From: RYN-230 sp963844695
GTDB taxonomy: Bacteria > Actinomycetota > Actinomycetes > Streptosporangiales > Streptosporangiaceae
DNA length: 64,000 bases
Direction of reading: 5' to 3'
Assembly: GCA_963844695.1 (NCBI GenBank)
Contig: CAWJPL010000017.1
Span: 1 to 64,000, forward strand
Of the stretch, positions 37,141-43,865 are shown one piece after another. Each line of letters begins with the position of its first letter. Within the stretch, counting starts at the first letter, position 1. Under the pieces are notes generated by a model. It was given only the letters and a program-made list of their open reading frames with translations. It was not told where the DNA came from and did not search any database. The position numbers and the translations under genes are program-made.

Positions 37141-37299
37141 GAAGGCGACGGCCCGCCGCTATGGTGGCCTGCGGGCCGCGCAGACCGGGTGCGCCTATCC
37201 CCACAGGCCAAACGCTACGCCTGGGCCGTCCCGAAAACGTTACGGCAGAATATGGACTATCCCCGCTTGGATGGCGCCTACCGGTATAACCCGCGATCG

Positions 37300-37426
37300 G
37301 CGGACGACCCGTGCGTGAGTCGGCCAGCAGCGTGGCCGACGCCGCCACGATCATCCCGTCCACCGACAGCGGCGTGAGCGCCGCAACCCGCCCCGGTTGG
37401 CCGTTCAACTTCATCAGCAGGCTCAT
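37300..37426 (-). pseudogene. DUF2637 remnant 2
   Basis: LNGQPGRVAALTPLSVDGMI followed by VAASATLLADSRTGR is the central signature of DUF2637 proteins. The N-terminal TM and everything after the ADSR segment are missing. It is joined in frame by chance to the membrane protein further downstream. The bases just upstream (37437-37467) are also related to those upstream of remnant 3 (40287-40320). Confidence 0.65.
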
Positions 37427-37462
37427 GACCGGCCCTCAACTGCGAAAACACCAGCCAGCACA

Positions 37463-37512
37463 CATTGGGATTTCGGTGTAATCCCCCCTCGGACACTGTC
37501 GAAATCCCAATG
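37463..37512. repeat. 13-bp inverted repeat enclosing a tRNA-Leu 3'-like fragment C
   Basis: Perfect arms cattgggatttcg (37463-37475) and cgaaatcccaatg (37500-37512). The 24-base interior contains TCCCCCCTCGGACAC (37482-37496), which is identical to the end of tRNA-Leu plus its next base. It also forms the last codons of the serine recombinase fragment. Confidence 0.65.
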
Positions 37513-37880
37513 GGGAGTCTGGTCGAGGTGCGCCTCGGCGCGGACGATGCGCTGGCCTGGCTGGTAGGTGAGCCGCAGGCCGAGCTGGCTGTAGATCTCT
37601 GCCTTGTCGGCTGGGTCCGCGTCTTTGAGAACGGCCGGGATGTCGCCGAGAGTGGTGTCGCCGGGCGCGTTCCGGCTGCGTGTCTGTTGCGTTCGGCGGT
37701 GGACTCGGTGATCCAACGGGAGATTAGAGCGGGGTCGCCGCCCGCATCGAGAGCGGCGCGGTAGCCGGTGAGCTTGCGGTCGCAGTCCGCGATCCGGGCC
37801 GCGATCTCGCTATCAGGGCCATCTACCGGTGCGGGTGGCAGTTTTGCGGCGGCGGTCAGCTCATCGATGGTCTGGGCCAG
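37478..37880 (-). pseudogene. serine recombinase (large integrase type), C-terminal fragment
   Basis: Minus-strand readings in two frames give ARIADCDRKLTGYRAALDAG, DPALISRWITE and then IPAVLKDADPADKAEIYSQL, GLRLTYQPGQRIVRAEAH, ending SVRGGI. This is the coiled-coil and C-terminal part of actinobacterial large serine recombinases. The catalytic N-terminal domain is absent. Family members often end VRGGT, which is exactly what the antisense of a tRNA-Leu 3' end encodes (GTCCGAGGGGGGACTTGA), so the gene end probably lies in an attachment site. Confidence 0.65.
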
Positions 37881-38107
37881 GTGGTGGGCGTCGCCTGCTC
37901 GCCGATGTGCGAAGCATCGCTTGGATCTGCGCCGGGCGCCAGCAGCTCACCGCAGATGAGGCGTCCAAGCCGGGCCACCCGGATCTGCATTTCGGCCGCG
38001 GCCCGTTCGTCAAGGTGCGTGTGCGTCAAGGCGGCCTGCACATGCTGCGATCCCCGAACGATGGACGTTCGATGATTGGCGATCCGGTCTGCCGCTTGCG
38101 CAGCCAT
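37881..38107 (-). other. stub of unknown gene
   Basis: The minus strand reads AADRIANHRTSIVRGSQHVQ, then QAALTHTHLDERAAAEMQIR and ARLGRLICGELLAPGADPSD with sensible composition, then runs into the recombinase fragment. Not recognised. Confidence 0.35.
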
Positions 38108-38116
38108 GGTGTTTGG

Positions 38117-39631
38117 CTACGCAGCTCCGCCGCCCGGCGAGGCTGGCTGTGTAGAGCCGGGCGCTGCTGGCTGAGCGAGCCATCGCGGCACTGGCGCCGA
38201 GAACTTGTTGTACCGCGCGAGCAGCCGTATCGCGTTCTTGTTTTTGGGGTCGTCGAAGCCGAGGAACCGCAGTGCGGTCCCACCCCGGAAATTGGCTGCC
38301 GCGTTGGGCCCGGTGAATGCCGCCGTGGCGATGTTGGTGACTTCCGTGAGGAACTGGTTTGCGTTGGGGTTGAGTGCCTCCAAGAACCAATCGGTCCCGA
38401 ACATGAGCCGGGACTCGATCGTGGGGTCCTGCGCGGCCGCGTCGGTAAGGTATTTGGCGTAGCCGGCCCGGGTCGCGGCATCGTCAAACCGGTCGCAGCC
38501 GACGTCGCCGTACAGTTGAGTGTAGGTCGTCATAGCTTTGCGGATCGCATCCGTCCACACGTAGTCCGCCGCATTCTGGTGCGCACCTCCGCAGTGGCCC
38601 AGATTGAGATGCAAGCCCGGGTATTCCTCCAGCAGCCTCTCCCATTCGTCGGGCTGTCCCATCCCGACATAGTCTGGTGACGCGTAGTTGGAGTTGTTGC
38701 AGTGCGCGGTCATCGGCACGTCTTCCTGCTCGCACCACGCCGCTAGGTCAGACACGATGGCGTTCAGCGTGTCGGCGTCGGCCTGGGTGAGCCCTGGTCG
38801 TGCCGTATTGCCGGTGGGTCGCCAACCCATCGGCGGGTACACCTTGACACCGATGAACCCGTAGTCCGTTACCGCGAGCTTGATCAGGTCGAATGCAGGG
38901 TGGATTGAGCCCGTCTTCACGTCGTTCAACTGTCGTAGCGGGTCGAAAGCCACAAACGGGTGAACTTGCATGCCCCCGACCCCCGGTAGGACGTCGAGCA
39001 TGCTCGCGCGGCTGATCTTTTCGAACAGTTCCACCTGCTGTGCGATCGTGGTCGGAGGCTGCTCCCCGAGGCTGGTGCCGAGGTCCACCATCAACGGCAC
39101 CGCGAGCTGAACTGCGTCGCCAAAGACGCTGGCGTAATCGGCGGCCAGGTCGAGCCGTGAGCGGGTGAACAGGGTGGCCCAGCGGACAGCGCGCAGCACC
39201 GTGCTGACGTCGAATTGGGATGCGAGAGCGGCAGCTTCCGGCGCGGGTGGAACGACGGCTGGGGGTGCTGGGCCCGCGTTGATCGCGGCCATCGCGGTCG
39301 CGACCCGGCCGATTAGGTCCGGGTGCTGCGCCTGCAGCATGTTCAGCTTGGCGGTCGCGACGGCATCTATCTGATCCGGTGGTGCAGCTAATCCCGCCGG
39401 GACACTTAACGGCGCCACTGCGTGGGGGCCTGTCGTGCCGAGCAGGGTGTTCACACGGGCAAGGTCGTCGGCGTAGCTGACGGTGCCCGAGGAGAGGATC
39501 CAGTCGGCGAGGTCGGCCAGCGGCCCGCTGACCGGGTCGCCGTGGAGAGCGACGTACTTGACGAAGCCTCTGATGGGTAGGTCCGAGGCGTTGAACATGT
39601 GACAGTGGACGTCCACGACGGTGTTGTCCAT
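38117..39631 (-). CDS. amidohydrolase-family metal-dependent hydrolase
   Basis: 504 residues. N-terminal metal motif VDVHCHMF; later VPMTAHCNNSN and LNLGHCGGAHQ supply His ligands, and MFGTDWFL supplies the late Asp. The fold is the amidohydrolase TIM barrel of the COG2159-like group (decarboxylases and hydrolases). Cytosolic. The proline-rich C-terminal tail is not conserved. A 20-base palindrome lies directly upstream of the ATG. Substrate unknown. Confidence 0.82.
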   Translation of the reverse strand: MDNTVVDVHCHMFNASDLPIRGFVKYVALHGDPVSGPLADLADWILSSGTVSYADDLARVNTLLGTTGPHAVAPLSVPAGLAAPPDQIDAVATAKLNMLQAQHPDLIGRVATAMAAINAGPAPPAVVPPAPEAAALASQFDVSTVLRAVRWATLFTRSRLDLAADYASVFGDAVQLAVPLMVDLGTSLGEQPPTTIAQQVELFEKISRASMLDVLPGVGGMQVHPFVAFDPLRQLNDVKTGSIHPAFDLIKLAVTDYGFIGVKVYPPMGWRPTGNTARPGLTQADADTLNAIVSDLAAWCEQEDVPMTAHCNNSNYASPDYVGMGQPDEWERLLEEYPGLHLNLGHCGGAHQNAADYVWTDAIRKAMTTYTQLYGDVGCDRFDDAATRAGYAKYLTDAAAQDPTIESRLMFGTDWFLEALNPNANQFLTEVTNIATAAFTGPNAAANFRGGTALRFLGFDDPKNKNAIRLLARYNKFSAPVPRWLAQPAAPGSTQPASPGGGAA

Positions 39632-39639
39632 AGCGACCC

Positions 39640-39659
39640 CCCGTACGCTCGCGTACGGG
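39640..39659. promoter_or_regulatory. palindrome upstream of the amidohydrolase gene
   Basis: cccgtacgc-tc-gcgtacggg, perfect 9-base arms, 8 bases upstream of the start codon at 39631. Possible operator or 5' hairpin over the ribosome site. Confidence 0.5.
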
Positions 39660-40039
39660 TAACGCTACCCGCGAAGGAGGCGTGGCGTCGAGGCTGCCGA
39701 CGCACAGCAGAAGGCTCTGGTTCGCGCGCTCGTCTGGTACTTCGGGCCTCGCGTGTTTGACCAGCCGACCCAGCGCTCGAGACGGCCGTAGCGGCAGGGC
39801 GATCTCGCGCTTACTGGGAAAGCGAACTATCCCCAGCCCGTGGGCCAGAGCCTACTGCCGCCGCTGCCGCCGAAGATTCCGGGCCACACCACGACTGCCG
39901 ACCTGCTGTCTCCCAGGACCCCGCACCGGAAGAAGGCTGCCACCTACCTCCGCCGCAGTCCTCGCTCTAAGCCATCTGCGACGCCGAGCGCCGGGCCACC
40001 GCCAGGTTGTCGATCAGGCTTGCGGGCCTGGCCGCCACT

Positions 40040-40285
40040 TAAAGCGTCCTGTGCAGCACCCCGCCACGCTCTCCGGGCGAGATTCGGCCAACGGTGTGGT
40101 TGACGCCGCCGCGACTAGGCGATCCAAGGACAACGGCGCAAGCGCTGCCCCCCAGCAGAGCTGCCCGTACAGCTCCACCAGCGTGAGCATGTGCAGGTAG
40201 CAGGCCGTGCCTCGCGATAAGCGGTAGCAACGCCACGCGCCCAGTGGTCGTCAACCGGTCCGCGCCAGCGCTCACGACTGGCTCC
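40040..40285 (-). pseudogene. DUF2637 remnant 3
   Basis: DRLTTTGRVALLPLIAR, then after a frame change CYLHMLTLVELYGQLCWGAA and LAPLSLDRLVAAASTTPLAE. This is the same protein region as remnants 1 and 2 combined. One frameshift near 40205 and no intact end. Confidence 0.6.
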
Positions 40286-40364
40286 CAACTGGGAAATCTC
40301 CCGCGAGCACGCATTGGCCAGCTTGGGTAAGTTGCGCTCTTTCGTTGACCAGCTGAGATAAGCC

Positions 40365-40934
40365 TCAGCCGACCCCTGGCTGCTGCAGGGTCAGGCCGAG
40401 AACGAGGCCGAAGATGTAGATGCTGGCGAACAGCGACGGGATCAATTGCTCGATGTGGCTGAGCGGCCAGTAGCGGGCAGGATCCCGACCCTCGCCAAGG
40501 GCCACCCATTCTGCCGACCAGTACGGTGACGCTGGCAACCTCTCTTCGACAGCACCAACCACGGCATACTTTGCTGAGTTCAATTGCCGGTATGACCGCA
40601 GCAGCCAGAACCATGCCATGCACTCAATAATGAGTCCCGCGAACAAGAATGCGAGTATCCACTTTGACTCGCGTAGATGACCGGACCATAGTAGGCCGAT
40701 AGCGGTGACCGCGGCGGTGTTGAGAGTCAGGAAAAAAGTGTTCGTGCTGCCCCGCCGGGCGCTCACGCGGTCAGCCATCTCTACATACAGCTTGTACTGC
40801 TCAACGAGGATCGAGGCCTGTTCAGGCGATTCCAGGCCAGGCCGACCGGGCGAGTCATTCCAAAGTGCGTCACGAATGGGTCCCAGCGAAGGCGAACTGG
40901 CTGTCTTGACGTACCGATCCAGAAAACCACTCAT
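40365..40934 (-). CDS. RipA-family/SLATT-like membrane protein
   Basis: 189 residues. A soluble N-terminus with ILVEQYKLYVEMADRVSARR is followed by two TM helices (TFFLTLNTAAVTAIGLL; WILAFLFAGLIIECMAWFWL), the motif LRSYRQLNSAKYAVVGAVEE, the loop LPASPYWSAEWVALGEG and a last helix. This pattern is shared by proteins called RipA-family octameric membrane proteins and resembles SLATT-type 2TM domains. SLATT domains are predicted membrane effectors in bacterial conflict systems. Here it stands alone. No neighbour is close enough for an operon. Confidence 0.6.
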   Translation of the reverse strand: MSGFLDRYVKTASSPSLGPIRDALWNDSPGRPGLESPEQASILVEQYKLYVEMADRVSARRGSTNTFFLTLNTAAVTAIGLLWSGHLRESKWILAFLFAGLIIECMAWFWLLRSYRQLNSAKYAVVGAVEERLPASPYWSAEWVALGEGRDPARYWPLSHIEQLIPSLFASIYIFGLVLGLTLQQPGVG

Positions 40935-41263
40935 TGCCGAGTACTCCCATCCACATCAACGGCGAGGCTATCGTTCCGGGGATAATGCCGTCGCAGTTTA
41001 CCATAGAGACATTAGATCGAGTCTAATGACGGGGCAGGCAAATATTCGAGTTGGAAAACATGCCAGAAGGTTTCGCAGCCCTGCTTCAGGAAAGTGCGAC
41101 ACCTGCTCACCGGGCATTGCGCCGGAAACTGGCCCGGGATCATTTGGGAGGGCTGGCCTTCGTGCTCGGGCCTGCCGCCCTAACCCTGTGCCGTCAGCTG
41201 GCCTGTATCAGGATGCCTCGTGGGCCCTCCGGAAAGTTGGAGCACTGCTGAAGGAGGCCTGCC
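40935..41263. other. divergent intergenic region
   Basis: Promoter region for the genes on both sides. An inverted repeat with perfect 7-base arms CATTAGA / TCTAATG lies at 41010-41028. AAGGAGG at 41251-41257 is the ribosome site of the next gene. Confidence 0.5.
41010..41028. promoter_or_regulatory. inverted repeat, possible operator
   Basis: cattaga-tcgag-tctaatg in a locally AT-rich patch about 75 bases upstream of the 40934 start (minus) and 235 bases upstream of 41264. Confidence 0.4.
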
Positions 41264-43789
41264 ATGGGTCGAGCATCGCTACAGTCCGCGATCCTGGCAT
41301 TGATCGCGGCGGTCGTTGTCGTCTTCGCATCGTCGTCCAGCGCACACGCGGCCAGCCTGGGCCGGACCAGCTCCGCCGAGGACGGCACGGCTTCGATCAT
41401 GCTCGCCACCAGCAACCTGCCGTCCGGTTACCAGCCAGTGGCGTCGCTGACCGGTCCGCTGACCGGGCAGCGCGCCCGCGCACTTGATATCCAGCCCGGC
41501 CAGCTCGGGGCGCTGGACTCGTGGGTGCGCGCCTGGGACCAGCCGGGTACGGCCCGGGTGGTCGAAGTGGCGAGCCAGGTCGGCACGCACGACGACGCCC
41601 AAGATGCGGCTGAATCCGCAACCACGCACCTCGTCCATGAGGGTGCGGCACGGCAGTTGCTGACCGGTCCGGTCCGTGCGGCTTACGGCGTATCCATCGA
41701 AACGAACGGGATTCAGGAATTCGAACTCGTGCTTCCGCTGGCGCGGGGGCCCTACCTCTTCGTCCTCCTTGTACTTGTTCCGCAATCATCGTCTTCCGCG
41801 GCCAGCCCGCTCATGAGCAGGCTCGCCGCGGCCCAGGTGGACAAGGTTCCGGCTGACACGCCAGACACCGCGCCGTCTGGCAACCTCGCGTCCTACGTAG
41901 CCGGGAGCGTCGTCGGAGCTTTGCTCGGATACATGCTGATCGTGGATGGCATCGCCTATCTCCGCAGTCCGCTGCGCCGCCGCCGCATCACCAGGACTGG
42001 TCGCTACGGACCCACACCAGACGCTGTGAGCTTGACGGACGTGTCCGCCGCCGCCAAGCGCGACAAGCGAATCGCCGTGGCGCGGCTGGTGGTTCAGCTG
42101 GGTGGCGTGGGCGTGGCAGCCTGCGCGGTCGACTGGTTCCAGGTCCATTACTGGTACGCCTACCTAGTGGTGGGACTGGCCGTTGCCTGGGCGGGCGGGC
42201 GTTTCATTCGCCCCGGCGGAACACGCCGGGATCAGGCGCACACCATCTTGGCGGGATCACACCGAATCCTGGTCTCCGTGCTGTTGGCTGTGGGTTCGAT
42301 CGCGGTTCTTTCCGGCCTGGCCGTCATCTGTCTCGGCGGCCTGCTCAACGCCCAGCCACCCGGACTACCGGAAAGAAATGCTTTCGGGCCGGGTTGGACC
42401 ACCGCACAGAGCCTGTCGGGCAACGATGTGATAGGCGGGCTCATCCTGCTGGTGGTTGGCGCCATCATCTACCGCTACACCCGGCGGCTGGGCTCGATCG
42501 ACGCGCGGCGGCTGCTGGAGCGCGATTCCCGGCCGCCGGTACTTTACCTGCGCGCGTTCGGCGATGACCGGTTGCGGCTGTGGACGGCGACACTGGGCCG
42601 GTCCTCGCTCATCGAGCGGTTCACATTGCGCCGGTTCGACAGGTTCGAGGAGGTGCTGGCCCGGCATCTGTCCCAGTACGGTCCGGTCATCGCGGTCAAC
42701 CCGCCCGGGACCAAGCTGGCCCCGCTCGGTGCGGCGCGGCAGACCATCGACAACGCCGAATGGCATGCAGAGGTGGCCGGGTGGATGGCGGATTGCGCGC
42801 TCATCGTGTTTCTGACTCCGCCGATCGAGGTGCGGGAAGGGCTGCAGTGGGAACTGCGGACCGTTTCTGAGCACGGTTACTGGGACAAGACGCTCCTGGT
42901 CGTGCCGCCGGTGCCCGCGAACCAGTTGAACGATCGGTGGCAGGGGTTCCGGGCCGCCTGCGGTGACTTCTGGCCGTTCACCGTGACCGGAGCGCTGACC
43001 GACTCGCGAGCCCTGACCCTGGCCTTCCGGGATGACCAGTGGCAGGTAACCAGGGCGGACCGGCCGACGGAGTGGACCTATGGCGCCGCGTTCAACCAGG
43101 CCCTCGGTCATTCGAGCCAGCCCACGGTCACCTCCGGTCATGATCTGCGGTCGGAAGCGCACCATCGTCGGCTGGCCTGGCGGCCCGCGGCCCCCATCGC
43201 GGCAGTGGTGTCCGTCCTGGCCGTCGCCGGCCTCGGCACCTGGTACGCCGTGGGGCGGACTCCGCCGGCCCACCAGCTCACGGCAGCGACCTCTTCCAGC
43301 TCACCGGTACCGACGCCAACCTCACCGGCGTCATCAGCGGCCAGCCAGCCTGTCGCGGCAAGCTCTGCGGAAGCCTCGTCCTCGCCGCCGGTTGGCACGG
43401 TTCCGCTGACCGACGCCGCCGCGCAGTACCCGGCCGCTGCTGCGATCCAGGCGGTGATCACCCAGTACTTCACCGCGATCAACGACCGCGACTACAGCGC
43501 GTACCTGGACACCCAAAGCCCGGGAAACTCCCTGACCGAAGCGCAGTTCCAGGCCGGATTCCAGTCAACCCAGGACTCGGACGCGGTGATCACCAGCATT
43601 GCGACCGGGTCGGACGGGCGGCCAGCCGCCGACGTTGTCTTCACTAGCCGCCAGCAGCCCCAGGACGGCCCCGGCGGCGAGTCCTGCACGAAATGGTGGA
43701 TAACGCTGTACTTCGACACCAGCGCAGCGACCTACACCATTGACACGCCACCAGCCAGTTACCACGCGATCTACCAGGCTTGCCCCTAG
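41264..43789 (+). CDS. large multi-span membrane protein with Rossmann-like cytosolic domain and NTF2-like C-terminus
   Basis: 841 residues. Signal peptide to about 29; an extracellular beta-rich domain to about 160; several TM spans (about 165-185, 209-230, 280-325, 345-372, 392-407). A cytosolic domain follows at about 424-570 with the repeated beta-alpha look of a TIR/SLOG-like nucleotide-binding fold (PPVLYLRAFGDDRLRLW, FEEVLARHLSQYGPVIAV, WMADCALIVFLTPP, GLQWELRTVSEHGYWDKTLL). Another TM (about 645-665), a Ser/Pro linker and an NTF2/SnoaL-like domain (about 725-841) end it. The FGDD, D-x-ALIV and W-E-L positions are conserved in relatives I recall, but the activity is unknown. Strong ribosome site. 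Convergent with the CHAT gene, 76 bases apart. Confidence 0.65.
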   Translation: MGRASLQSAILALIAAVVVVFASSSSAHAASLGRTSSAEDGTASIMLATSNLPSGYQPVASLTGPLTGQRARALDIQPGQLGALDSWVRAWDQPGTARVVEVASQVGTHDDAQDAAESATTHLVHEGAARQLLTGPVRAAYGVSIETNGIQEFELVLPLARGPYLFVLLVLVPQSSSSAASPLMSRLAAAQVDKVPADTPDTAPSGNLASYVAGSVVGALLGYMLIVDGIAYLRSPLRRRRITRTGRYGPTPDAVSLTDVSAAAKRDKRIAVARLVVQLGGVGVAACAVDWFQVHYWYAYLVVGLAVAWAGGRFIRPGGTRRDQAHTILAGSHRILVSVLLAVGSIAVLSGLAVICLGGLLNAQPPGLPERNAFGPGWTTAQSLSGNDVIGGLILLVVGAIIYRYTRRLGSIDARRLLERDSRPPVLYLRAFGDDRLRLWTATLGRSSLIERFTLRRFDRFEEVLARHLSQYGPVIAVNPPGTKLAPLGAARQTIDNAEWHAEVAGWMADCALIVFLTPPIEVREGLQWELRTVSEHGYWDKTLLVVPPVPANQLNDRWQGFRAACGDFWPFTVTGALTDSRALTLAFRDDQWQVTRADRPTEWTYGAAFNQALGHSSQPTVTSGHDLRSEAHHRRLAWRPAAPIAAVVSVLAVAGLGTWYAVGRTPPAHQLTAATSSSSPVPTPTSPASSAASQPVAASSAEASSSPPVGTVPLTDAAAQYPAAAAIQAVITQYFTAINDRDYSAYLDTQSPGNSLTEAQFQAGFQSTQDSDAVITSIATGSDGRPAADVVFTSRQQPQDGPGGESCTKWWITLYFDTSAATYTIDTPPASYHAIYQACP

Positions 43790-43865
43790 CTGGGAGACGT
43801 GATGGCCGTGCTAAGCGACGCCGACCCAGCCACAAGGTAAGGGCCTACGGGCCTACTGCCCTCGC

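Larger units (their letters stand above)
39632..40364. other. gap with palindrome and DUF2637 remnant 3
   Basis: Apart from the palindrome (39640-39659) and the remnant (40040-40285) no gene is visible in about 730 bases. Confidence 0.45.

Noticed and set aside
41051..41251. Small plus-strand frame of 66 codons before the 841-residue protein
   Set aside because: No ribosome site and no similarity; lies in the promoter region.
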